Shown: positions 6,811-14,266 of the stretch, one piece after another | How positions within the stretch are numbered: the first letter of the stretch is position 1 | How the letters are laid out: the number at the start of each line of letters is the position of its first letter | Source of the DNA: an uncultured Saprospiraceae bacterium | GTDB lineage: Bacteria > Bacteroidota > Bacteroidia > Chitinophagales > Saprospiraceae | Reading direction: 5' to 3' | Assembly (NCBI GenBank): GCA_938033975.1 | Contig: CALHKJ010000158.1 | Coordinates: 1-19,404 of the forward strand | DNA length: 19,404 nucleotides | Translations under genes and position numbers: made by a program | The notes under the pieces: generated by a model | Database searches by the model: none | The model's input: only the letters and a program-made list of their open reading frames with translations | Told to the model about the DNA's origin: nothing

Positions 6811-7695
6811 ATGCCCCACTCAAAAAATATTACAATCTACGCTATGTCCCAAAAGGGATATGCTGTCGTTCAAGCACTAATAAAGAAGAAACTACTTACT
6901 GAAAATGATCTTATTGTTTTTGGAAGAGACAATGATGTAGACATTGATTATGCAGATGAGATAATTGCTCTTTGTGAAAATAATAATATAAGAATTGAAG
7001 AAAGAAAAGATCATCAAGAAGCAAAAACTGATTATGTAATGGCGATAAGCTGGAGATGGATTCTTCCATCATCAAAAAAGCTTATCATTTTGCATGATTC
7101 ATTATTACCTAAGTACAGAGGTTTCCTTCCACTTGTCAGTGCATTAATGAACAAGGATACCATAATAGGTGTAACCGCGCTATTCGCAAATGACTATTAT
7201 GATAGTGGGGATATCATTGCACAATCAAAAACAGATATCACTTATCCAATTAAAATTCAGAAAGCTATCAATTTGATAGAAAAAAACTATCAAGAACTTG
7301 CTGTGAAAATTGTTAGAAATATCAAGGAAGGAGTTGAGTTAAAAGCTAAGGCGCAAAACCATGATGAAGCTACTTATAGTTTGTGGAGAGACAATGATGA
7401 CTATAGAATAGATTGGACAAAAAGTGCAGAGTACATTCAAAGATTCATAAACTCAGTTGGATCACCCTATCTTGGAGCTTCGTCAATACTGAATGGAGAA
7501 TTGGTAAGAATATTAGATGCTGATATTTTTCCAGATAAAAACATTTCGAATAGAGATCCAGGGAAGGTAATTTTTATGGAATACAAAAAGCCTGTTATTG
7601 TCTGTGGAAGTGGATTATTAAAACTTACTGTCATAAAAAATAGCAAAGGAGAAAGCATGATCCCGCTGAAAAGTTTTAGATCCAGATTTGAATAA
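6811..7695 (+). CDS. Formyltransferase family protein (Fmt/sugar N-formyltransferase-like)
   Basis: The 294-residue protein has the formyltransferase N-domain: HDSLLPKYRG (95-104) corresponds to the SLLPxxRG loop of Fmt, and GVTALFANDYYDSGDI to the following strand with the catalytic Asp at D131. H95 and D131 are 36 residues apart, as His108 and Asp144 are in E. coli Fmt. The catalytic Asn two residues before the His is Ile93 here. A C-terminal Fmt-like domain follows (SLWRDNDDYRIDW, about 190-294). The family transfers a formyl group from N10-formyltetrahydrofolate to an amine, either of Met-tRNA or of an amino sugar. The divergence from Fmt argues against the housekeeping enzyme. I chose the ATG at 6811; a TTG at 6793 would overlap the upstream gene. 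Its stop lies one base from that of the converging methyltransferase. Confidence 0.75.
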   Translation: MPHSKNITIYAMSQKGYAVVQALIKKKLLTENDLIVFGRDNDVDIDYADEIIALCENNNIRIEERKDHQEAKTDYVMAISWRWILPSSKKLIILHDSLLPKYRGFLPLVSALMNKDTIIGVTALFANDYYDSGDIIAQSKTDITYPIKIQKAINLIEKNYQELAVKIVRNIKEGVELKAKAQNHDEATYSLWRDNDDYRIDWTKSAEYIQRFINSVGSPYLGASSILNGELVRILDADIFPDKNISNRDPGKVIFMEYKKPVIVCGSGLLKLTVIKNSKGESMIPLKSFRSRFE

Positions 7696-7696
7696 A

Positions 7697-8554
7697 TCAT
7701 TTCCTAGCAAGGATGTAAAAATATTGTTTAAACTTCTCATCCTGTTCTATAGTAAATCCCTTTGCTTTGAGTTTTTCAATGATAGGAGCAGTAGATTCAA
7801 ACTCTTGCACATGATCATCTATAGCAACTCCATTTTTTAAACGGTGCAATAGTCGCAAACCTTTTTCAATGATAGCTCTGACACTAAATTTCTTTTTAGT
7901 TGCACCAGACTTTGCTCCTTTAAGATGACTAGAGATCAACAATTTACCATTAGGTTTTAGTACTCTAAAGGCTTCATTAATAAATAACTTATAATCTTTA
8001 TAGTGATCAATTGCTGAAGAGGAAATTATCAAATCAGCAATATTATTTCTAAACGGCAAATCTTCTGCATAGGATCGAATATGGCCAATCGGAATCTCTA
8101 GAAGTGAAGGATACATTCTTACAAACTGATCATGCAGTAGCCTTACATTTGGATCGATCAAAAAATATTGGAGACTGTGAGGGTATCTAAAAAAACTAGA
8201 CAAAAAATGGCCAGTCCCTCCTCCAACATCAAGGACTACTTTATTCTGAATCTGTGCTAGTCCGGTTTTTAATCCAATATAATGGTCTATAGGAATACTG
8301 TTAAAAAAAGTATGTGGATTGAGAGACTTGTGATAGTTTAAAAATTTAGAATTTTGTCTTTCCCAATTATCAACATCACTAGATATATCTTTAATAAAAT
8401 CTGCAAGCTTGTCAACGGCTTGGTAATCACTGTTTCTAAGAAATTCTTGTTCATACTCATTAGGATCTCTCCTCCTTTGCTGAAATAAATCTGCATTTTG
8501 ATAGATATCTCTTTTAACATCTATAAGATCAAAAAACAGTTTGCTTAATTCCAT
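7697..8554 (-). CDS. Class I SAM-dependent methyltransferase (Methyltransf_11 type)
   Basis: The 285-residue protein has a Rossmann-type methyltransferase core. Motif I is VLDVGGGTGHF (107-117), the acidic residue that binds the ribose hydroxyls is D134 in LIDPN, AEDLPF (163-168) binds the adenine side, SSAIDH (179-184) is motif IV-like and FRVLKPNG (196-203) is the post-motif typical of Methyltransf_11. About 100 residues precede the core, rich in Arg, Glu and aromatics, with no recognised domain. No membrane segment or signal peptide is visible, so it is cytoplasmic. The substrate cannot be read from the sequence. It converges on the formyltransferase, and both resemble enzymes of glycan or natural-product tailoring, but a shared pathway is only inference. 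Confidence 0.82.
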   Translation of the reverse strand: MELSKLFFDLIDVKRDIYQNADLFQQRRRDPNEYEQEFLRNSDYQAVDKLADFIKDISSDVDNWERQNSKFLNYHKSLNPHTFFNSIPIDHYIGLKTGLAQIQNKVVLDVGGGTGHFLSSFFRYPHSLQYFLIDPNVRLLHDQFVRMYPSLLEIPIGHIRSYAEDLPFRNNIADLIISSSAIDHYKDYKLFINEAFRVLKPNGKLLISSHLKGAKSGATKKKFSVRAIIEKGLRLLHRLKNGVAIDDHVQEFESTAPIIEKLKAKGFTIEQDEKFKQYFYILARK

Positions 8555-8664
8555 AAATCAAAATTACAATTTAAAAACAAACTCTAATGTCTTAATCTTG
8601 CAGCTAAACAGCAATAACTGCCAAAAAAATTAGTTACTTTATAAATGTAAATTCAACTCGACTA

Positions 8665-9492
8665 ATGAATATTTATTCTATCTCCCACCTTTTGGCAGGC
8701 CCATTTGCATTACTGGCCTTATATCTTGGTTATAATACTTTGACTATAGATGATTATCAACATTCAATTTGGTTGATCTTACCTATAACAGCTCTAGTAC
8801 TTTTATACTTATTTAAACCTCAATTAGATTATTGGTGGCACACAAAGTTTCCAGTTAAATTCGATGAAAAACTGGGTGAGTTTTTAGCAACCAAAAATCC
8901 TTATTATGCATCACTAGAAGGAGAAGAAAAAACTAAGTTTCAAAATAGACTTAATCTCTATATGGAGGCTAGAGATTTTAAGGCAGTAGGTACAAATGAA
9001 CAAAGAGATATACCTTACGATCTCAAAGCAATGTTATCGAGTATTCCTGTTCAAATGACAATGCATAAAGATGATTTTTTGGTTGGAGATATGGATCGCA
9101 TATTTCTTTACAAACACCCATTCCCAACACCAGGAATGCAATTTTTACATACAGTGGAAACTCATGTAGAAGATGGTGTTTTTATATTTTCATTAAATGA
9201 ATACCAAGCAGCTATTCATGAACCGGAAAAATTTTATAACAATATTTGGTATGGTTTCATGGATGCCTATCTGAAGGTATTCAAAGATGACACAAGCGCT
9301 ATCGAAGGATTTGCAAACTTTGAAAACATCAAAAAAATTGGAAAATATACACAAGAATATATCTTGAGAATCTTAGGCTTAAAGGCAGTTGATCCTTTAG
9401 TGGTAATCTGTGCATTATACTTTACACACAACAAACAAATGCAAACGAATAGTCCAGAAACTTATCAAGCAATGAGTCAGTTTTTCTCCTAA
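8665..9492 (+). CDS. Membrane-anchored MtfA/M90-like protein, probably without protease activity
   Basis: The 275-residue protein has two N-terminal hydrophobic segments (about 8-24 and 34-50), then a soluble domain. Its layout matches the glucose-regulated metallopeptidase family (MtfA, M90) of Bacteroidota: a RVxxF-like start (KFQNRLNLYMEAR), a conserved segment around MLSSIPVQMTM, the strand IFLYKHPFP, VEDGVFIFSLNEY in the place of the usual LSWxxF segment, and a C-terminal part like the FAV...FFE...PELY region (YFTHNKQMQTNSPETYQAM). Where the family has NVxxHExxH, this protein reads N193-I-W-Y-G-F-M-D-A201. The two zinc His and the catalytic Glu are thus replaced by Gly197, Ala201 and Phe198. 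I therefore call it a likely pseudoenzyme. Family recognition is from pattern memory and is moderate. Its stop codon overlaps that of the converging pterin dehydratase gene. Confidence 0.6.
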   Translation: MNIYSISHLLAGPFALLALYLGYNTLTIDDYQHSIWLILPITALVLLYLFKPQLDYWWHTKFPVKFDEKLGEFLATKNPYYASLEGEEKTKFQNRLNLYMEARDFKAVGTNEQRDIPYDLKAMLSSIPVQMTMHKDDFLVGDMDRIFLYKHPFPTPGMQFLHTVETHVEDGVFIFSLNEYQAAIHEPEKFYNNIWYGFMDAYLKVFKDDTSAIEGFANFENIKKIGKYTQEYILRILGLKAVDPLVVICALYFTHNKQMQTNSPETYQAMSQFFS

Positions 9493-9734
9493 TACTTAAC
9501 AAATATTTCGTCAATTTTTAAAGCAAGCTTTTGATCTTTTTCTGTGACCTTTCCTCCTGCATCGTGAGTATTTAGTTTGAAACTTACTTTATTCCAAACA
9601 TTGCTCCAGTCAGGATGATGATTCATTTTTTCTGCTTCGATGGCCACTTCGGACATGAAGGCAAAAGCCTCTCTAAAGTTTTTAAATTCAAAGGAGGCAA
9701 CAAGTTTATCATTTTCTTCTTTCCAACTACTCAT
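9489..9734 (-). CDS. phhB: Pterin-4a-carbinolamine dehydratase (EC 4.2.1.96)
   Basis: The 81-residue protein carries the family signature: H39-H40-P41-D-W, then H57-D58-A-G-G-K-V-T-x-x-D. The spacing of the active-site histidines (39, 40, 57) equals that of DCoH/PhhB (61, 62, 79). The enzyme dehydrates 4a-hydroxytetrahydropterin and so recycles the pterin cofactor of aromatic amino acid hydroxylases. No such hydroxylase is visible in the window. It is shorter than the roughly 100-residue human and Pseudomonas proteins, mainly at the N-terminus, but the core is complete. The ATG at 9734 lies seven bases after the stop of the last amidohydrolase gene, so it is the final gene of that operon. The stop codon overlaps the stop of the converging M90-like gene by two bases. 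Confidence 0.93.
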   Translation of the reverse strand: MSSWKEENDKLVASFEFKNFREAFAFMSEVAIEAEKMNHHPDWSNVWNKVSFKLNTHDAGGKVTEKDQKLALKIDEIFVKY

Positions 9735-9741
9735 TCTATAT

Positions 9742-11016
9742 TTATTCTTTGATCCCTGGGTCTCTTTCTAAAAATTCATCATAGAGTAAGGTATGTCTGC
9801 TTTCCATTGGTACATTCCATCCTCTTATAAATAGATGCTGAATCTGTGTCTTTGTTTCAAATGGATCACCATCGCAAACGAATAGATTCGCTACCTTTCC
9901 TTTTTCAATACTCCCATACTTATCAGCTATTCCAAAAATTTCAGCAGGGACAATAGTAATTGCTTTTAAAGCTTCTTCCACTCCCATACCGTAGGCTGCA
10001 GCAAAACCTGCATTGAAAGGTAGATTTCTAACATTCTCTGTTTCATCGGTACGGATAGCAACCTTCACACCAGCTTCTAACATTTTTGCTGGATTGGTGT
10101 AAGAGACATCGTATTTATCACTTGTACGAGAAGGGACTCTCAATACAGGACCAGTGATTACTGGAATATTGTATTTTGCCAAAGAATCAGCAACGCGCCA
10201 TCCTTCTGCTACTCCTGTAAAAACTGCTTTGATTCCTTTTTTATTTACCCAAGCTAAAGCATTGAGTATATCTGTTTTCTTATTGACCTCAATCATTAAT
10301 GGTGAGTCTCCTTTCATGACAGGCACCATCGCTGCAAGTTGAGGGTTGTACTCTCCACCTGTCTGATTTATTTTGGCATAAATTTCAGCTTGAGCCCAAA
10401 AGTCTTTGAGTTTTTTTAATGCCTTCTCACTATCCTTTTTAATATCCTCTTCACTTCTCCTATCCCAACGACCTCGCTTGCCTGTTGATGGATAGTTCAT
10501 CAACACCGCTTTAGATCCTGCATACATTTGGTCTGGCGTATAGCCATGAAGGTCTATTACAGCACCAGTACCAGGAAAAAGATCTCCTGTTGGCTTAGAA
10601 AAAACTGTAGTTACTCCATTTACTCTAGTAACAGGAATTGCAACCGCATTTGGGTTGACTGCTGTGAGTGCTTGCATATGAGGAGTATAATCCCCAAGCT
10701 CATCTGAATCTCTTGTTAAGGAAACAGAGCTAATTTCAATTAAGCCCAACTGAGTTCCTCCATCAATAAAACCCGGATAAATAAATTTACCACTGCAATC
10801 AATCTCCGTAGCATCATTTGCCGAAAGGCTTGATCCTACCTCAGCAATCACACCATCTTTTATCAATAGATCACCCTCAATCGTTCCGTTAGTTACGGTC
10901 ACAATTGTTGCATTTTTCAACAAGACATCACCATAGGTAGATTTCTGTACTTGCTGCCCAAACAAATGAGAACTCATCAAAATACAACATGCAATTATCC
11001 AATTTATCTTTCTCAT
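9742..11016 (-). CDS. Secreted amidohydrolase-superfamily protein, metal-binding HxH lost
   Basis: The 424-residue protein has a signal peptide (MRKINWIIACCILMSSHLFG, cleavage near 20). The amidohydrolase frame is recognisable: VLLKNATIVTV, IKDGVIAEVG, FIYPGFID and the C-terminal IVPAEIFGIADKYGSIEKGKVANLFV. After PGFID the family normally has xHxH; here it is GGTQ (86-89), so both first metal ligands are replaced, by Gly87 and Gln89. An Asp resembling the last metal ligand survives in AIRTDE. Loss of the HxH suggests no normal hydrolase activity. It follows the intact paralogue after a four-base gap. A role as partner or substrate-binding subunit of that paralogue is inference. It should be periplasmic. 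Confidence 0.8.
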   Translation of the reverse strand: MRKINWIIACCILMSSHLFGQQVQKSTYGDVLLKNATIVTVTNGTIEGDLLIKDGVIAEVGSSLSANDATEIDCSGKFIYPGFIDGGTQLGLIEISSVSLTRDSDELGDYTPHMQALTAVNPNAVAIPVTRVNGVTTVFSKPTGDLFPGTGAVIDLHGYTPDQMYAGSKAVLMNYPSTGKRGRWDRRSEEDIKKDSEKALKKLKDFWAQAEIYAKINQTGGEYNPQLAAMVPVMKGDSPLMIEVNKKTDILNALAWVNKKGIKAVFTGVAEGWRVADSLAKYNIPVITGPVLRVPSRTSDKYDVSYTNPAKMLEAGVKVAIRTDETENVRNLPFNAGFAAAYGMGVEEALKAITIVPAEIFGIADKYGSIEKGKVANLFVCDGDPFETKTQIQHLFIRGWNVPMESRHTLLYDEFLERDPGIKE

Positions 11017-11020
11017 GTTA

Positions 11021-12388
11021 TTAATGCTTGTGGTTTAGAAATTCATAAACATCCTGCATACATCTATCCCCTTCTCCATGGTGACTGTGTGATTCCGTCT
11101 CAAAAAATGTAGGAATTGTTTCATCAGGATCAACATCCAATCTCATATCATAATTATCCTCATTGATATCAAATCTCACAACCCCATCAACTATTGTCAT
11201 TTGAGGAATCGCATAAATCGAAAGAGGATGGTTTTTGAAAATAGCAATATCCCCATCTTTCCCTTTTTCTAAAGAGCCTACTCTATCTTCAATTCCCAAT
11301 TGAATCGCAGGATTAAGTGTGATCAGCTTCAAAGCTTCATTATCAGATAGACTTCCGTAACGTTGAGTCTTTGCTGCCTCATGATAAAGGTGTCGTATCA
11401 ACTCGCCAGAATCTGAATTGATAGAAGTAACCACCCCATTTTCTGCAAGGATTGCTGCATTGTAAGCTGTCGAATAGTAAACTTCAAACTTATATGCCCA
11501 CCAATCTGAAAACACCGATGCATGTGCTCCATAAGCTGCTAGTTCTGGTGCTACTTTGAATCCTTCATTCACGTGTTGAAAACATATTCTCTTGACACCA
11601 TAGTCTTCCAAAACTTTAAGCAGCATATAGATTTCATCTGCTCTGTAAGAATGGCAATGGATGATAATATCTCCTTTTAAGATATCAGCCATTACCTCTG
11701 ATCGTGTATTATAAAGAGGAGCCAATTCTGCATTACCTGAAGCAAAATCTTTTTTAGCTTTAATATAAGCTTTTCCTTCTTCAAATGCATTTCTGAATAT
11801 TTGCTCCATACCCATTCTTGTAGCGGGTGCAATATTACTTCTTTCACCATGGACACGCATTGGGTTTTCACCAAGAGCAAATTTGATAGTTCTTGGAGCT
11901 CCATCCATTCGTATGGCTTCTGGATCTATCTCACCGTATCTATGTTTGATTGTTTCACACTGTCCACCGATAGCATTGGCAGAACCATGCATGGCATGGG
12001 AAATAGTAACTCCACCAGCAAGTGCTCTGTAGATTCCAACATCGTATGGATCCAATCCGTCACCCACAAAAACCTCAGCCGTAACTGGATTGGTAGCTTC
12101 ATTAACAACATCCAATGCAATATGAGAATGTGCATCAATAATACCTGGCATTACAAAAAGTCCTTCGGCATCTATTGTTTTGATATCACCAACTTCAATG
12201 CCTTCCCCGATTTGTTCAATCTTGCCATTTCGGATTAATACATCTGTATTCTCCTTTACACCATCGGTGATGGTAATGACGGTACCGTTTTTAATTAATA
12301 CATCTCCGTCATTCTGAGCACTAAGTACTGATGAAATGAAAAGGGAGATAAATAGTAAGTATATATTTTTCATAACCATAATGTTCAT
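11021..12388 (-). CDS. Secreted amidohydrolase with intact metal site (imidazolonepropionase-like)
   Basis: The 455-residue protein has a signal peptide (MKNIYLLFISLFISSVLSA from the third ATG at 12373; ATGs at 12388 and 12379 are also possible). The metal ligands of the superfamily are present: H87 and H89 in GIIDAHSHIA, a candidate carbamylated Lys at K169 in TIKFALGE, H244/H246 in IIHCHSYRADEI, H272 in CFQHVNEGF and D326 in SINSDSGE. It therefore should hydrolyse a C-N bond in the periplasm; the substrate may be a peptide, dipeptide-like or cyclic amide compound and cannot be read here. The C-terminus is His-rich (ESHSHHGEGD ... NHKH), which could bind metal. It lies between two paralogues that lack these ligands, three bases after the first and four before the second. 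Confidence 0.87.
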   Translation of the reverse strand: MNIMVMKNIYLLFISLFISSVLSAQNDGDVLIKNGTVITITDGVKENTDVLIRNGKIEQIGEGIEVGDIKTIDAEGLFVMPGIIDAHSHIALDVVNEATNPVTAEVFVGDGLDPYDVGIYRALAGGVTISHAMHGSANAIGGQCETIKHRYGEIDPEAIRMDGAPRTIKFALGENPMRVHGERSNIAPATRMGMEQIFRNAFEEGKAYIKAKKDFASGNAELAPLYNTRSEVMADILKGDIIIHCHSYRADEIYMLLKVLEDYGVKRICFQHVNEGFKVAPELAAYGAHASVFSDWWAYKFEVYYSTAYNAAILAENGVVTSINSDSGELIRHLYHEAAKTQRYGSLSDNEALKLITLNPAIQLGIEDRVGSLEKGKDGDIAIFKNHPLSIYAIPQMTIVDGVVRFDINEDNYDMRLDVDPDETIPTFFETESHSHHGEGDRCMQDVYEFLNHKH

Positions 12389-12391
12389 TAA

Positions 12392-14053
12392 TTATTTAGG
12401 GTCTACTTTTGATCCTTCAATTGGTGCAGCACCAAAATCGGAATTGACATTTCCTTCAAAGTCTTCTTCGTCAAAATCAAGATTGACAGAAACATCCATA
12501 GAGAATCCATCTTCTTCAATTTTTAAATCAAATCCTAAGCTGTTGCCTTCTCTTGTAACATTTTGTCCTTCTAATTCACTTCCATCATCACCATCTACCA
12601 TAATGACTTTGTAATCATCGTCTTCAGCAGATATTCTAAAAGTACCAGAAGCTCCAAATTGTGAAATTTCATAGGTGTAGGTTCCTGCAATATCAATTTC
12701 TTCTCCGTTGTCGGATTTTTTCTTCTTTTCTTTTATTTCATATTCAAAGATTTCACCATCAACGATCATGAATTTAATCTTAGAATCTTTTTCAAATATT
12801 GGAGCAGTGCTGATAATCAAGTTTCCTAATTTTCCGCTTTCCGCAGTTCCTGCAATATTAGAAATTCCAAGAAGTTGAGCGGGCACGGTTGTCAAACCTT
12901 TTAGCGCTGTATCTTCACTAAGTCCATTCTCAATTAGGGTCTGAATATTTTCCTTCATTTTTTTGGGCTTAGCATTGATCCAAGAAAAACCAAAACTCAC
13001 TCCTGCCTTATCAAGCAAAGCAAGTTGTCCAACATAGTCGTTATAAGCTTTTGCTTTTCTTTCTTTCAACTGCTTCATCTCTTCGCTTGTCAAATCTTCT
13101 TCGTCGTCTTTTTTGTCTTTGTCATCTTCAGGTTTCTTAGGTAAATCCAAACTCACCATTACTGGTACATTTGCAGATTTGATGTGATCAATAACTGGAT
13201 AGACCTGCTTTACATCCGTTAATACTAGATCAAACCCAAGCTCCTTTTTCAAAGCAAGAATTCTATGTACATCTTTTGCTGATTCCGCCTTAAAGAAAAC
13301 TTTTTGTTGCTTTTTGGTAACAGGAATCATCGCAGTTATAGCATCACTATAAGATGGTCGTTTCATACCAACAGGCGATGCTTTATATTTTGTCAAATGA
13401 ATATTTGCTCCTTCTGCTTGCTTGTATAATTCTTTGAATTTTGTCAGCACACCAATCATGGTAGAAGGGAAGACTCTTGGAGATGTTTTTAGTTGAGAAT
13501 AATTTGCAACATTTTCATTTAATAAAATTTCATCTTTTGATTTTCCACTCAATGAAATAATCGCAGTCTGACCAGGAAGCATTCTTCCTCTAGGAGCGAC
13601 ATGGGCAATACCAAAACCCAATTCTCTCATTGAACTTATATCACTTGATTCAGCGCTAATTGCATCGAAAGCAGATTTGCCTGGTGTAATTCCGGCAACA
13701 TCATCTGGTGGTGATCCTGGGAATTTCACCTTAGGCCTTTCACCATCTTCCTCCTCTTTTTTAATTCCTGAATGTGAAAGGGCGTCTATAAAAGCTGGAT
13801 ATACATGCAGGGAATCTGCAGTTAAAATTAAAGCATCATTTGGTTCGGCAATTCTCTTACCTACCTGTTTGATGATTCCTCCTTCTATGAGTATGGCACC
13901 GTATTCGATGGTCGACCCAGGTTTGTCATGGATGATAACATCTTTGATAAAGACCTTATCTGTAGCCTTTTGAATCTTATCATAGTCTACCTGAGCGAAG
14001 CACAACATTGGACTTAAAAATAAGACCAAAAATTGTAGAGATAGTTTTTTCAT
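12392..14053 (-). CDS. Secreted amidohydrolase-like protein with degenerate active site and extra C-terminal domain
   Basis: The 553-residue protein is the first gene of the operon. It has a signal peptide (MKKLSLQFLVLFLSPMLCFA, cleavage at 20). The amidohydrolase scaffold is visible (VFIKDVIIHD, LIEGGIIKQVGKRI, VYPAFID, TTVPAQLLGISNIAGTAESGKLGNLII), but the HxH after FID reads A91-L92-S93-H94, so the first His is lost and the second kept. A charged insert (PKKPEDDKDKKDDEEDLTSEEM, about 300-325) interrupts the core. About the last 100 residues form an acidic beta-rich domain (IAGTYTYEISQFGASGTFRIS...) not found in the two paralogues. Catalysis by itself is unlikely. A partner role to the intact paralogue downstream is inference from the spacing of three bases. 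Confidence 0.78.
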   Translation of the reverse strand: MKKLSLQFLVLFLSPMLCFAQVDYDKIQKATDKVFIKDVIIHDKPGSTIEYGAILIEGGIIKQVGKRIAEPNDALILTADSLHVYPAFIDALSHSGIKKEEEDGERPKVKFPGSPPDDVAGITPGKSAFDAISAESSDISSMRELGFGIAHVAPRGRMLPGQTAIISLSGKSKDEILLNENVANYSQLKTSPRVFPSTMIGVLTKFKELYKQAEGANIHLTKYKASPVGMKRPSYSDAITAMIPVTKKQQKVFFKAESAKDVHRILALKKELGFDLVLTDVKQVYPVIDHIKSANVPVMVSLDLPKKPEDDKDKKDDEEDLTSEEMKQLKERKAKAYNDYVGQLALLDKAGVSFGFSWINAKPKKMKENIQTLIENGLSEDTALKGLTTVPAQLLGISNIAGTAESGKLGNLIISTAPIFEKDSKIKFMIVDGEIFEYEIKEKKKKSDNGEEIDIAGTYTYEISQFGASGTFRISAEDDDYKVIMVDGDDGSELEGQNVTREGNSLGFDLKIEEDGFSMDVSVNLDFDEEDFEGNVNSDFGAAPIEGSKVDPK

Positions 14054-14266
14054 TCTCCATTGGTTTAAACACCAATATAGTTAATCTAACGCCAACAAAA
14101 AGAACAAATTCCTCCCTTACTAAGCCCAATTGATAGGTTTTTCGACAAAATTGGAATTACGGAGTATCCCTGTAGATTAGGGATTTGCCAAAAATACTGG
14201 ATTTTTGCCCTAGTAGTTAATAATGGCGGGCATTTTATATATTACATTTTTTTATAATTTGTATAT
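14054..14266. promoter_or_regulatory. Divergent intergenic region with several dyads
   Basis: This region drives the minus-strand amidohydrolase operon and the plus-strand GT-C/GH3 pair. It contains ATTGGT...ACCAAT (14059-14064/14071-14076) enclosing the palindrome GTTTAAAC, just upstream of the operon start. The imperfect dyad TACGGAGTATCCCTGTA follows at 14158-14174, then ATCCCT/AGGGAT (14166-14171/14179-14184) and AAAAAT/ATTTTT (14190-14195/14201-14206). TATATTTG at 14262-14269 matches the -7 consensus for the plus strand, and TATATTGG (14079 down to 14072) is a one-mismatch match for the minus strand. Neither has a good -33 partner. Confidence 0.5.

Noticed and set aside
11801..12238. Plus-strand 145-residue open frame inside the amidohydrolase gene
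   Set aside because: It is antisense to a strongly conserved coding region, has an unusual Ser/Asn/Cys/Trp-rich composition and no recognisable domain.
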